A stretch of DNA of 46,452 nucleotides from Planctomycetota bacterium (GTDB lineage Bacteria > Planctomycetota > UBA8108 > JACQVS01), in contig JANQLS010000027.1 of NCBI GenBank assembly GCA_028280485.1, forward strand, positions 1-46,452, in the 5' to 3' direction. The translations under genes and the position numbers were made by a program. Position 1 is the stretch's first letter. Each line of letters starts with the position of its first letter. The notes under the pieces are model-generated. The model was not told the DNA's origin. It worked only from the letters and a program-made list of their open reading frames with translations, and ran no database searches. Shown here piece after piece: positions 1 through 9,517 of the stretch.

Positions 1-26
1 AAGGGACTTGTTCCTACTTAAAGAGA

Positions 27-629
27 TTAGTCGTTTTCTATTACTTCAACGTCGTCAACAGAGACAAAGTCGGTACAAGTTTTCATGTCGAAGTCGCGAC
101 AAATTTGGGGGCGAATTTCATAAACTGAGCAACGCATGATACCCACCGAAGGATCGTGCTTTAGGAAAACGCACTTCTCTTCTCCCTCATCGTCGTCGTC
201 ACAAACCAGTTGATACTTGTAATCATCGCACCAGTCGACGGCCTCGGTGACGTACTTCGAGTAAAACTCTTCTTTACCTAAGGAGAGACCCGTGCGTAGG
301 CGCTCCAAGTCGTAGTTTGTCGTCAAAACGTTGTACTTTCGACAACAAGAAGAGGTGGCGCAATCATCGCAATCGACTTCTTCTAAGTCGGGGTCGTTCG
401 TCTCAAGTTCATCCCGAACAGCTTGAAAGAGTTGCTTCGATAGCTCTTGGAGCCGAGGATGCTCGTAGACATCAAAACTTCTTACGGCTTGAAGCTCTTT
501 TTGAAATCGGTATGTCGTTTGTTCGATGGGCAAATCGAAGCTAACCCTCAATTCGCCATCTTGTGAAATTGTCATGCTGTCGATCGAGAGACCGTTCAGC
601 TCGGGTAAGTCATTTTTTCGGTTAACCAT
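27..629 (-). CDS. YkgJ-type cysteine-cluster protein
   Basis: A 200-residue protein with the Cys pattern of the YkgJ / CxxCxxxxCC (UPF0153) family: CDDCATSSCC near residues 87-96, then CVFLKH, then CSVYEIRPQICRDF and a final C near the end. The family is thought to bind Zn or an Fe-S cluster, but the biochemical role is unknown. The N-terminal ~80 residues are charged and family-unspecific, and a very acidic stretch (DDDDEGEE) sits between the two halves of the Cys cluster. The ATG at 627-629 is preceded by an AGGAG-like and a GGGAG ribosome site, which supports the start. It stands alone, separated by 219 bp from the hemF operon on the same strand. The family call is firm; the function is open. 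Confidence 0.85.
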   Translation of the reverse strand: MVNRKNDLPELNGLSIDSMTISQDGELRVSFDLPIEQTTYRFQKELQAVRSFDVYEHPRLQELSKQLFQAVRDELETNDPDLEEVDCDDCATSSCCRKYNVLTTNYDLERLRTGLSLGKEEFYSKYVTEAVDWCDDYKYQLVCDDDDEGEEKCVFLKHDPSVGIMRCSVYEIRPQICRDFDMKTCTDFVSVDDVEVIEND

Positions 630-848
630 GAATCAATTCTCCCTACTCCTAAAGTTGCTCATCTACCATCGATGAAGCCTAGCTTTAGCTAAAACATTCT
701 CATTCACTAGTTGGAAGCTCTGTAGAATCCGCAGATTGTACTCATTCTCAATAAACAAAGCGACGCTCTCTCCAAAAACCATGGCAATGCGTAAATTTGG
801 GCCAAGATTTAGGTTCGAGTGCGAATAAGTAATGGAATGAAGAAACAG

Positions 849-1724
849 TTATACCCAATCTCGGGGTTCACGTAAAACCTCTAAAAGTCGAGCTTCGGGA
901 CTTTCAGGCTCAACCTGAGGATCATAGGGAAAATGAACGACGGGAGGGAGGGACATGAGGATCGATTCGATTCTTCCCCCTGTCTTGAGACCGAAGACAG
1001 TACCTCGGTCGTAAACAAGGTTAAATTCCACGTATCTACCCCTGCGAATCAGTTGGAATTGACGTTCGGATTCAGTTGAAGACTCCCCCACTCGGCGCTC
1101 GACGATCGGAAGGTACGATTCTAAAAAATGATCTCCCGCATCCGCCCAAAAATCGAAAGTCTTGTCGGGATCTTCGTCTAAATAATCAAAAAAGATGCCT
1201 CCGACTCCACGAGCTTCCTCCCTGTGTTTGAGGAAAAAGTACTCATCGCACCACTTCTTGAATCGAGAGTGGTACTCGGGGTGATGGCGGTCACAAACCG
1301 ACTTCCAAACCTGGTGAAAATGTTGAGCGTCTTCGGGGTAGAGAACGTATGGGGTTAAATCGGCTCCTCCACCGAACCAACCCGCTTCGCCTCGTTGAAT
1401 GTAGCGAAAATTAGCGTGCACGGTGGGGACTCGAGGATTTCGGGGATGAAGGACTAAGGAAACCCCGGTAGCATAAAACTCTAATCCTGATCCCGGAAGT
1501 TGCTTGGAAAACTCTTCACTTAATGTTCCGTAGACTTCTGAAAAATTGACTCCACCTTTTTCAATAATATTTCCATCGGAGATCACACAAGTACGACCAC
1601 CTCCGCCCCCTTCTCGCTTCCAGGTATCGGTATGGAAAGAGTTCCCATCGACTTTCTCTAAGGCGTTGACGATGGATTCTTGTATCTCTTTTACCTTTTG
1701 ACTCGCGCGATCTTTAAGACTCAT
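849..1724 (-). CDS. hemF: Oxygen-dependent coproporphyrinogen III oxidase
   Basis: Cytoplasmic enzyme that uses O2 to decarboxylate coproporphyrinogen III to protoporphyrinogen IX in haem synthesis. At 291 residues it matches the family (about 300). Recognisable HemF blocks are the Gly-rich WKREGGGGGRTCVI near residue 35, GVNFSEVYG, VHANFRYI, GWFGGGADLTPYV, FFLKHREEARGVGGIFFDYL and the C-terminal RRGRYVEFNLVYDRGTVFGL. No key block is missing. It is the last gene of a three-gene run, and its ATG lies 3 bp after the stop of the lipoprotein gene, so translation is probably coupled; the ribosome site (AGAAGAAA) is weak. The dependence on O2 implies at least part-time aerobic life. Confidence 0.97.
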   Translation of the reverse strand: MSLKDRASQKVKEIQESIVNALEKVDGNSFHTDTWKREGGGGGRTCVISDGNIIEKGGVNFSEVYGTLSEEFSKQLPGSGLEFYATGVSLVLHPRNPRVPTVHANFRYIQRGEAGWFGGGADLTPYVLYPEDAQHFHQVWKSVCDRHHPEYHSRFKKWCDEYFFLKHREEARGVGGIFFDYLDEDPDKTFDFWADAGDHFLESYLPIVERRVGESSTESERQFQLIRRGRYVEFNLVYDRGTVFGLKTGGRIESILMSLPPVVHFPYDPQVEPESPEARLLEVLREPRDWV

Positions 1725-1727
1725 AAA

Positions 1728-2408
1728 TCATTTCTTCTTGTAATTCTGATTCCTCAACCCAAATCCGTAAATTAAGTCATCCGGGCTGACATGCTGCCAC
1801 CAACAATACGCTCTATCGAGAGAAATTCCGCTAAAATGTAAAGCGGCTGCTACCACTGTAGCACAAGTATACTCATCGGAGATTTCATTGTTGGAGTTTG
1901 GAGTTAGGCTTGAGTTTAATCCTAAAAAGGCACTGGAATAATCATAATCTAAAGTACCTTTTGTCGCAGCTTGAAAGGCGAAGCGTGCCAATCGATCGGG
2001 ATTGATGGTTTCTTCAGGGAATGAGTAAACATAAAAATCTCTTCCTTGACTGCACTTTGGAATCGACTCGACCAACACGCCATCATTACTACGAGCCGTC
2101 AAGACCCTTGGCGTACCACTGGGATCATCCGGTCGAGAGACCACGATGGCCGCATGGGAGTGATCACCCGAGGCGGCCCCCCACATGAAACTTCCCCCAC
2201 TGGTCAGTTCTCCTGATCGAAAAACGATGATGTCTCCCGCAGTCACAAGTTTGTCATAGGACTTAGAATCTTGAGTTCCCTTCAAATGAGCTTTGAGCCG
2301 TACCTGTAATTTCTCAGGAAACTCTTCATCCAGTTGGCGATCAGTCGTCCAGCAGCATCCCCCCACGTAAGGAAGAGCAATAATGAGAAGTAATATTCTT
2401 AGGTTCAA
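1728..2408 (-). CDS. Permuted NlpC/P60 (YiiX-like) lipoprotein
   Basis: A 226-residue exported protein. The N-terminus is a short hydrophobic stretch ending in the lipobox VGGC (Cys18), so it is probably lipid-anchored. The body fits the circularly permuted papain-like NlpC/P60 fold (YiiX family): AGDIIVFRSG, then GDHSHAAIV with the likely catalytic His85, and EYTCATVVAAAL with the likely nucleophile Cys182. In this permuted group His precedes Cys. Such enzymes act as amidases or thioesterases on peptidoglycan peptides or lipids; the substrate cannot be read here. The start is a TTG, placed about 7 bp after an AAAGGA ribosome site that overlaps the stop region of the upstream aminotransferase gene. 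It sits between the aminotransferase and hemF. Confidence 0.8.
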   Translation of the reverse strand: MNLRILLLIIALPYVGGCCWTTDRQLDEEFPEKLQVRLKAHLKGTQDSKSYDKLVTAGDIIVFRSGELTSGGSFMWGAASGDHSHAAIVVSRPDDPSGTPRVLTARSNDGVLVESIPKCSQGRDFYVYSFPEETINPDRLARFAFQAATKGTLDYDYSSAFLGLNSSLTPNSNNEISDEYTCATVVAAALHFSGISLDRAYCWWQHVSPDDLIYGFGLRNQNYKKK

Positions 2409-2412
2409 AGTC

Positions 2413-3744
2413 TCATCCTTTATTTACAGATTGAAAAGCCTGACTTAACCGCCGGACTCCTTCGACAATCTTTTCATCTTCGACCGCACCGTAGCTCAAT
2501 CGAGCTTCGTACATCGGAATCTCTTGGCGTCGATCCTGCGCGTAACAAAATCCACCAGGTACGTAGATCACCCCGGCTTTTTTCGCCTCTTGAAAGAGCG
2601 CTGCTTCAAAATGGGTGTCGATATGAGTCGGAAACGTTAACCAAACGTAGAGACCTCCGCTTGGATGCGTCCAGGTTACTCCTTCAATGTCACCGAAATG
2701 TTCTTCTAAGCTATTTAAAAGCACATCTCTTTTCTCGGTGTATCGTTTTTTCAATAACTCAACGTGAGGCTTGTAAAGACCTCGTCGAAAAGCTTCATAG
2801 ATGAACGTCTGACCAAAATTGGAAGAACCAAAGTCATGGTTCCCCTTTTGCAGCATCGCAGGTTCCGAAAGTTCATCCGGGAGCAAGCCGTAACCAATTT
2901 TGATGCCGGGAGAAAAGGTCTTACTAAACGTTTGAACTAATGCAACGTACTCGTTGTTCGTATCAAATTTTTTAATCGAAGAAGGAGGCTCACCTTCATA
3001 AGTCAGTTCCCGATAAGCGGAGTCTTCGATCAACAAGATTTTATGTTCAGTGGAATATTCTTTTACGATCTCAAGGAGTTCAGGGCGCCTCTGTTCACTC
3101 AAAGTGATTCCCGTAGGATTCTGGTGGTAGTCCACCACGTAAAGAATTTTGACTTTGGATAATTTACCTTCGGCTTTTATTTGTTCCAGAGTTTCCCTCA
3201 ACGATTCAGGGATCATACCGTCTTGATCGATCTTGACCCCGTAAACTTCTGCCCCCAAAGTTTCGAGAGCCCCGGTATAAACAAAGTAACTCGGCCACGC
3301 GGCGATCACGATATCACCGGGATCCACGAGGAGGTCGGTCAAGATAAACAACAACTGTTGAGAGCCCGTGGTGATGATCATGTTCTCAACACTGGCTGAA
3401 AGTTCAGCTGGAGTCATACCATCCGAACTCGCCATATGATCGAGCAAAATTTCCCTGAGCTCTCTCAATCCTGGAGTCACACCGTATTGAAGGGGATTTT
3501 TCGCACTTCGTTGACCACCGGAAAAAATTTCCTTCGAAAGCTCAAGGATTTCTTCTGAGGGAAGTGTTTGGTAATCGACCAATCCCGCCGCTAATGAAAT
3601 TAAGTCAGGATTGGCAACCGCCTCAGCCATCAAATAACTGATGGGATGCTCGTGGGTTCTTTTTGCTCGTTGGGAAAAATAAAATGATTTAGAACTCATC
3701 GGAAAGGTCTCAGTCAAACTCAACCTCCCAAGGAAAGACTTCAT
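2413..3744 (-). CDS. PLP-dependent class I/II aminotransferase
   Basis: A fold-type I aminotransferase resembling the 2-aminoadipate aminotransferase / MocR-catalytic-domain group. Visible motifs are ISLAAGLVDYQTLP near residue 50 (substrate arm), QYGVTPGLRELRE, TTGSQQ (cofactor phosphate), HQNPTG at 207-212, EDSAYRELTY with the Asp contacting the PLP ring nitrogen, and FSKTFSPGIKIGY with the probable Schiff-base Lys275. There is no N-terminal DNA-binding domain, so it is an enzyme and not a MocR regulator. The start is unsure: the ATG at 3744 lacks a clear ribosome site, and Met16 (ATG at 3697-3699) fits the family N-terminus equally well. It is the first gene of the run leading to hemF. Substrate specificity is unknown. 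Confidence 0.9.
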   Translation of the reverse strand: MKSFLGRLSLTETFPMSSKSFYFSQRAKRTHEHPISYLMAEAVANPDLISLAAGLVDYQTLPSEEILELSKEIFSGGQRSAKNPLQYGVTPGLRELREILLDHMASSDGMTPAELSASVENMIITTGSQQLLFILTDLLVDPGDIVIAAWPSYFVYTGALETLGAEVYGVKIDQDGMIPESLRETLEQIKAEGKLSKVKILYVVDYHQNPTGITLSEQRRPELLEIVKEYSTEHKILLIEDSAYRELTYEGEPPSSIKKFDTNNEYVALVQTFSKTFSPGIKIGYGLLPDELSEPAMLQKGNHDFGSSNFGQTFIYEAFRRGLYKPHVELLKKRYTEKRDVLLNSLEEHFGDIEGVTWTHPSGGLYVWLTFPTHIDTHFEAALFQEAKKAGVIYVPGGFCYAQDRRQEIPMYEARLSYGAVEDEKIVEGVRRLSQAFQSVNKG

Positions 3745-3918
3745 GAAGAGTGTTTCGGGCGTTGAGTAAATTCAAATTCAGAATATCCTCCAACCAGGAA
3801 GATATATAAAAAAAAGGAGCTTACACCGATGACCGAGCAGAGTAGAAATTCAAAATGAGAAACTTAACAAAATAAATAGTAAAGAGCCTTATCTAATGAA
3901 CTGTCTGGAGGAAATCGC

Positions 3919-4917
3919 TCACTTGCGACTCTTCAGGTATCCCTCAATCGCCAAATCGGAGTGCTTTTTGAGCTCCTTAATCCAGTTTTCGCCGTGTTCA
4001 AGGAAAGTCTTCCATACTATCGGGTCGTGCATGGGAACGATGATGGCATCGAGCTGCCGGGCGTGTCGAACAATCTTTTCGATGGCTTTTCGGTACTTTT
4101 CTTTAGACGTTCTAATTTCGGGAAGAATGTTCTCCCGCAAAAGTTCATAAAGATAGATTTCATCGCTTGCGATAATCACGACGCCATCTCGAGTATTCAC
4201 GAAAGTTGCCTGGCTACAAACTTCATGTCCCCCTAAATACAGAGTACCGACTCCGGGAATCACATCTCGATTATCCTGAAAGAGAACTCGACCTTCCCGG
4301 TATTTTTTAACTAAAAAATCACTGAAGGCATAATCGACATAACTGTTCCATCGGCCATTCACTTTCGAACTGAGATTATCTTCCCAGCCTAGACGAGATA
4401 CATAAAAGAGAGCCTTCGTAAATTTTTCACCGGCACCCCCATCTTTAGCATCATCGATTCCGTGGTGATCGGCATGAAGATGAGAGTAAATGACATGTCC
4501 GATGTCATCGGGGCTCAATCCTTTCTCTTCGAGTTGATCGAATACATTTCCTTCGGGTTGTTTCACATCGTCGGGAAACCGTTCTGCTGAGGGAAGCTCT
4601 TCCCCTAAGTCTCTGAAGAAGCCGTGCCTTCTAAACATCGCGTTCGTGTAGGGCAATGAAATGGGGCCGAAGTCAACGAGAACTCTCTGTTGATCTTTCC
4701 CTTCGATCAAGAAGGAATAAATGTAAAACTCGATTCGCTCTTCTTTCGTTCGATCCCCACCGAGTACATGGTCGGCTCCTAAATGACAAACGCCAGTTCG
4801 TAAGGGAGTTAAACGTAATTCTGGAATTGTATCTAGTTGAGCTTGGGGGGTGGAACAACCCCAGTTACTCCATATTAAAATTAAAAATAAACAGTTCTTC
4901 GGATTTAAAAAATTCAT
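3919..4917 (-). CDS. MBL-fold metallohydrolase lipoprotein
   Basis: A metallo-beta-lactamase-fold hydrolase with an N-terminal hydrophobic segment ending in a lipobox-like NWGC, so probably an exported, lipid-anchored enzyme. The metal motif SHLHADHHG is complete, followed by the third His in GGHE, the bridging Asp in ASDEIY and a late His in VPMHDP. The overall order resembles lactonase-like MBL hydrolases, but specificity cannot be assigned. The longest reading begins at a TTG (4935). The ATG at 4915-4917 is preferred because it gives a clean signal peptide and has a GAGGGA ribosome site 12 bp upstream. It lies downstream of the giant membrane protein gene, separated by a palindromic repeat, so probably has its own transcript. 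Confidence 0.85.
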   Translation of the reverse strand: MNFLNPKNCLFLILIWSNWGCSTPQAQLDTIPELRLTPLRTGVCHLGADHVLGGDRTKEERIEFYIYSFLIEGKDQQRVLVDFGPISLPYTNAMFRRHGFFRDLGEELPSAERFPDDVKQPEGNVFDQLEEKGLSPDDIGHVIYSHLHADHHGIDDAKDGGAGEKFTKALFYVSRLGWEDNLSSKVNGRWNSYVDYAFSDFLVKKYREGRVLFQDNRDVIPGVGTLYLGGHEVCSQATFVNTRDGVVIIASDEIYLYELLRENILPEIRTSKEKYRKAIEKIVRHARQLDAIIVPMHDPIVWKTFLEHGENWIKELKKHSDLAIEGYLKSRK

Positions 4918-4954
4918 TTTAAAACTTTCCCTCAAGAGGTCTTCAGAAAACCTT

Positions 4955-5111
4955 AATCATAATCTAGCTAGAAGCGTAAGCGAGAGGGAAAGAAAAATTC
5001 GGCTTTAAAGATTATGATTGGTGGAGTTGACTTGTCCCCGCAAAACGTAGATTCAAGGTAATTGATTCTCAATTCAACGACTCGTCCCCTAACTTACGCA
5101 TCGGGCTAGTT
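4955..5111. repeat. Degenerate palindromic intergenic repeat (copy A)
   Basis: Two arms of the window's intergenic repeat family face each other here: 4964-4989 carries CTAGCTAGAAGCGTAAGCGA and 5085-5111 carries, on the other strand, AACTAGCCCGATGCGTAAG. The left arm is also bracketed by an 11-bp perfect inverted repeat (AATCATAATCT at 4955-4965 against 5009-5019). The element fills most of the gap between the 3' end of the giant membrane protein gene and the start of the MBL gene. It is the most decayed copy, and it may act as a transcription terminator. Confidence 0.6.
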
Positions 5112-5137
5112 AATTAAAAGTTAGATTTTAAGCTGAG

Positions 5138-8100
5138 CTAAAAATCCCCTCGCGGCTCCTCAAAGCCTCCCAATTCGTGAATGAGATCACGGTAGACTGC
5201 GATATCTAAAATAGTCACCGTTTGAATCATTCTCAGGGTTAAGAGTTTTCGACTCCAGAGAGATTGCTCACTGACAATCGAACGGAGGATCTTAACAATC
5301 GCTTGTTCTCTTTCTTGGGGCGAATGTTCAGTTGCCAGCCGAAAGTAACGTTCCAATTCTGACGAAGCATTCAAGAAGGAAAAGAGCGCTTTATCCTTCA
5401 TTTGGGGCTTGGCTTGAGTCAGGTTTTCGGATGACGCCCAAAATTTATCAAAGATTCGTTTTCGTCGTCGTGCCTTTGGGAATGCTAAGGTTTTGAATTT
5501 TCCGTAGAAAGATAAAAGAGTTCCGCTCACCGTGCCCCAGCTTTTTTCACTCAGAACTCCATTCAGATATTTTTGAGCTTCTTGGTGACCGACAATATGA
5601 GAACGCAGTTCAAATCGATCGGTGATAAACGCGGTTACGATGGCTCGCATCACCGGACCAGATTTGACGGTATTCAACATTTTTTCAAGAGATGGATCTT
5701 CTTGAATCAACCGTTCCTTAAACTTCTCATACCCGGTACTCAGCCAACCCTTTTCGGCAAAGAACTGTCGAAGCAGGCGTAAATCTCTTAAGAAACGACG
5801 ACGATGACGTTCATAGAATCTACGCTCTCGCTCTAAAGCACCGATGAATCGGAGGTCGTCTAAATAAGTCGACGCCCCGGGATCTGGTTCCACCCCCGGG
5901 ATGCGTAGCCCTAGATACTCGACATCTACTGCAGCCCGTAATCGCATGGCCTCCATGAAGTAAGACTTGCGCATACGGTTGATTTTTCGCTTCGCGACTT
6001 CAAAGTTGGCGACTTGAGTCAGGCGACCACTCTCTGCAGTTCCTTTCCCTAAAACTTCATCGACAACCCGGCGCAGACTCCCCAAGCCTAAGAGGAAAAG
6101 ACCACCTAAACGCAAGAGGATCACGAAGGGTAGTAAGAAAATTCTCGCCCCTCGAAGGTACTTGAAGTAGATGCGATAAAGATTGATCCGGCGGACGTTT
6201 TTCGGCAAGAGATGATAAGGCCAAGTACCGAAGATGTCTCTCACCATCGCGCGGCGGTCCCTCACCATCGCCTTGGCGACCTCTTCTCCGAATCGTTCTT
6301 CGATGCGTTCATCGCGGAAGGGATCGGGATGGAGGAAGTGAAGTGAATTGAACTCCGTCGTCAGCATGTTCAATTCAGCGAGGCTCGTTTTGGAGCGCAA
6401 AACTCGCCTGGCTGCAGGGTCTAACTCGGCTCGTTTCATTTCGAGAAAAGCTTCGAAGCGATCACTCGCTTCTTTCGAACTCATCGGTAACCTTCTCAAG
6501 GGGAGGCACGAAGAGTTGTACTCGATAATTAGCTTCGCCGTTTCGATCGCGATACTCTCAGAGATGAATCGGAACCAAAGATAGGGTCCGGTTCCTAAGA
6601 TGCGCTCTTTTCTGAGTGCGAGTCGCTCTAGACGCCTTAAATCTCGCTTCCCTTGCCCTAAGACATCCTGACGAATATCTCGAATCGACATATTCCCCAA
6701 GATTTGAATCGAAGATTGATCATCGTTTCGATCGAAGAGTGAACTGTCTAAGAAATCACGATAAAGAAGTGAAACCTGAGTCAATTCATATTCCAGGTCA
6801 TCCAACTGATCTTCAGCTTCGAGTTCTCGGGCAATCACCCGGTCGGCCGGCATGGCTTCTGGACCCAGCTTCTCTCGAATACGCTCGAAGGCTAAGTGGC
6901 TCGCGGGATCCGAGAATTCCCGAATGCGGCACTCCGGAATGAGAACTCGCTGGTAAATTTTTCTGAGATCTAACTCTAATCTCTCTGCTTTGACTTCTTT
7001 GATCAAGGGGAAGAAATGCGCTTCTGCTGTTCTTAGATAAACGTCGAGGGCTTCTCCCGCAATGCGTTTAAACCACCGCCCTAAAAAGTTCACGATCAAG
7101 CAAGCCGACCCTAAAACGAGCAAGGGCCAACCGAGAATGCGTTGAATCGGTAAAATCACAGCATCTTCAAACCAATGAGCCGAGCCGATGGTCTCAGATC
7201 CATCTGCACCTGTCGGACTCGGAGCTGACGCGGCTTGCTCGATGAAAAACTCAAACACTAAAGTCAGGCACAAAAACAAGCCACCGAACAGTAAAAGCCT
7301 CACTGCGGGTCGTTGAGTCGCCTTGATCATCGCGGTTGATACGCGATCTAAGATCTGAGGCCCGGTGGTGATCCCTGACAAGTCTCCCCAGACTTTAAAA
7401 ACGGAGAGGAGACGTTCCAAGAACTGCCCCAATTCGCGAGCCGCTTGCGCGACATTTTCAACAGGTTGCGCCCCTCTTGAAGCGACGGCTATGCCTTGAA
7501 TGAGCGGCAATCGTCGTAAAAGAGGAAGATCCAACCACCTCATGAAGCGCGAGACTTGTCGAGCGCCATCTTGTCCGATAATTTTTTCAATCAGTAAAAC
7601 ATCACATTCGACAAGCTTATCGACGACTTCTTCTAACTCCACATCTTGAGTCGAAGGACGAGGATCGACAAAGGCGAAATCTCGAGGCTGAAGACGTAAA
7701 ACTTCGAGTCGAATGACCTTTAAGTACTGAATGATAAAATTCGAACGTACGGCTGGAGTCATATCATTGAGTAACTCTCTGACGAGAATCACTCCCCGGA
7801 TCGATTCCTTTTCCGCTCGTTTCACAAGAGGATCGGTATGGAAACTCGTTTCATCTTCGGCTTCAAACAAAAGAATATGACGATCGAGAAAACCCCGAAA
7901 TCGACTCACGATGCGATCTAAACCTCGCACCATAAAGATCATCAGTCTCAACAACCTTAAAAACGGCCCAGCGCTCCTGAGCTGATACCCGATGACACGA
8001 ATGATAAGTGCTAAGTGAACGTATTCCGTGCTATGGAAGATCGCCATCTGACCTGCTATGAAGCCATAGGGGAGAGCCGGAAGAAAATCGAAAAAGAAAT

Positions 8101-9517
8101 GCTGCCTAAAAAACCAAAACTTCCAACGGGCAAAAGCCCACCTCAAAAAGAAGTCCGCTAATAAACCCGTACAGATTAGAAGATCGGCAATTTGAAAATA
8201 AAATGCCCAAGGAGCTTCATGGAGAAGGTAGTACGAACCAAACTGAGGAGCGTTATCAGCGTGAGCATTCCACGGAGAGACTTTCCAGACGGATTCCTCC
8301 ATGTACCACTCAAGACCTACAAGTCCTAAGAGGCAAAAGATGAGAAAGAAAACTAAATTCTCAACGCGATGGAGATGGGCTCGACCAAAACGATCTTCTA
8401 AGCGGGCTTCCACCTGCAGGGATCGAACCGATTTGATGGAGTAGTAGCGCAGCCACTTAATTCTCCGGTAGGCTTTGTCAAAGTGGAGGCGATTGGTGAT
8501 CGAACGAAACCAATGACGCTTTTTGCCTTCACATGAGCGAATGAGTTCGATGTACTCATCCACGGCGACAATCACTTGCTTCAGCTTGAGGATACGATCA
8601 GGGATCTCTAAAAGATCCCCTTCACTGATAAAACCTGAAATCAGGTCCTCGATCCCTTTGACGCTGTAGATCAGTAACTCACCTCGATCTCGACCTTCAG
8701 CGGAAAGTAATATATCTTTAACTTCCTGAAGGTACTCTTCGTGCTGAACTCGAAGCTTCTCAACATTCTCTTTAAAGTTAGGTGCCGTTTCGTCGAAAGC
8801 GGAAAGGATCTCGTGATAATCTTCGACGCGTTCCCAATGAGAAATGAAATTTTTGAGTGAAGACGAGATGTGCTTACTGTCTTCTTCGTTCCGAACCCTC
8901 CAGTTTTGTTCCTCGATATGGGTGTCTTCATTCCTCTTTAAAAAACCTTCGAGAGAGACCATCTGAAGCTGATCTCGAACTTTAAAGGTATCTTGAACTA
9001 AGATAGAGAGACTGGGGTCACCTTTGAGCTCCCAACTCTCTTGAAGATCACGCGCGCGCTGACGAATCCAAATGATTTCAGATCGAATCAAGGACGCAGG
9101 ATTAAATGGAGGGTTCGCTTGGAGGTAGCAGCCGACGAGTCGACGAATCCAGCGCAATCGTTCACTGACGAGGAGCGCTTCAATGCACATCTGTTGACGT
9201 CGTTCAGCCTGACTGATGGCTTCGCCACTTCCATTGAGTTCACCTTGCTCGATGGAATCTAAACGACGACTGAGTCGGGAAATCTCTTTATCTACAAGTT
9301 CGACCGCCTCGGCAGGAGGATCGGCCAATTGATCTTCGATTCCTCGACGAAGATCCTCCCATTGATGAAGGAGTTCATCGTCATCGCGATCAGTAAAAAC
9401 ACCGATGATAGCCTGACGCTGAAGTTCACGCTCTCGGAATAGATCCTTGGTGAGCTGACTCGAACTTTCAGGGAGTTCTTGCTGATCTAAATTGTCTTCT
9501 CTTGACGATTCGCCCAA
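5138..9517 (-). CDS. Giant membrane protein with voltage-sensor-like segment
   Basis: A 1459-residue protein of unknown function. Residues 1-380 are hydrophilic, charged and probably helical or coiled. Hydrophobic spans lie near 387-403, 437-456, 472-492 and 502-530; the last has regularly spaced Arg (507, 514, 521, 524, 531, 535), and the preceding spans contain DFFLRW and FFFDFLPALP, which together resemble S1-S4 of a voltage-gated ion channel. No pore helix or selectivity filter follows; instead come ~200 polar residues, two more spans (about 739-759 and 792-812), and a long Arg/Glu-rich helical C-terminus with one further hydrophobic stretch near 1135-1155. No enzyme motif was recognised. 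It has its own promoter region, divergent from the dipeptidase. Whether it is a channel, a mechanosensor or a scaffold is not decided by sequence. Confidence 0.75.
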   Translation of the reverse strand: MGESSREDNLDQQELPESSSQLTKDLFRERELQRQAIIGVFTDRDDDELLHQWEDLRRGIEDQLADPPAEAVELVDKEISRLSRRLDSIEQGELNGSGEAISQAERRQQMCIEALLVSERLRWIRRLVGCYLQANPPFNPASLIRSEIIWIRQRARDLQESWELKGDPSLSILVQDTFKVRDQLQMVSLEGFLKRNEDTHIEEQNWRVRNEEDSKHISSSLKNFISHWERVEDYHEILSAFDETAPNFKENVEKLRVQHEEYLQEVKDILLSAEGRDRGELLIYSVKGIEDLISGFISEGDLLEIPDRILKLKQVIVAVDEYIELIRSCEGKKRHWFRSITNRLHFDKAYRRIKWLRYYSIKSVRSLQVEARLEDRFGRAHLHRVENLVFFLIFCLLGLVGLEWYMEESVWKVSPWNAHADNAPQFGSYYLLHEAPWAFYFQIADLLICTGLLADFFLRWAFARWKFWFFRQHFFFDFLPALPYGFIAGQMAIFHSTEYVHLALIIRVIGYQLRSAGPFLRLLRLMIFMVRGLDRIVSRFRGFLDRHILLFEAEDETSFHTDPLVKRAEKESIRGVILVRELLNDMTPAVRSNFIIQYLKVIRLEVLRLQPRDFAFVDPRPSTQDVELEEVVDKLVECDVLLIEKIIGQDGARQVSRFMRWLDLPLLRRLPLIQGIAVASRGAQPVENVAQAARELGQFLERLLSVFKVWGDLSGITTGPQILDRVSTAMIKATQRPAVRLLLFGGLFLCLTLVFEFFIEQAASAPSPTGADGSETIGSAHWFEDAVILPIQRILGWPLLVLGSACLIVNFLGRWFKRIAGEALDVYLRTAEAHFFPLIKEVKAERLELDLRKIYQRVLIPECRIREFSDPASHLAFERIREKLGPEAMPADRVIARELEAEDQLDDLEYELTQVSLLYRDFLDSSLFDRNDDQSSIQILGNMSIRDIRQDVLGQGKRDLRRLERLALRKERILGTGPYLWFRFISESIAIETAKLIIEYNSSCLPLRRLPMSSKEASDRFEAFLEMKRAELDPAARRVLRSKTSLAELNMLTTEFNSLHFLHPDPFRDERIEERFGEEVAKAMVRDRRAMVRDIFGTWPYHLLPKNVRRINLYRIYFKYLRGARIFLLPFVILLRLGGLFLLGLGSLRRVVDEVLGKGTAESGRLTQVANFEVAKRKINRMRKSYFMEAMRLRAAVDVEYLGLRIPGVEPDPGASTYLDDLRFIGALERERRFYERHRRRFLRDLRLLRQFFAEKGWLSTGYEKFKERLIQEDPSLEKMLNTVKSGPVMRAIVTAFITDRFELRSHIVGHQEAQKYLNGVLSEKSWGTVSGTLLSFYGKFKTLAFPKARRRKRIFDKFWASSENLTQAKPQMKDKALFSFLNASSELERYFRLATEHSPQEREQAIVKILRSIVSEQSLWSRKLLTLRMIQTVTILDIAVYRDLIHELGGFEEPRGDF

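Noticed and set aside
4915..4935. TTG start for the MBL lipoprotein
   Set aside because: The ATG at 4915-4917 gives a better signal peptide and is correctly spaced from a GAGGGA site.
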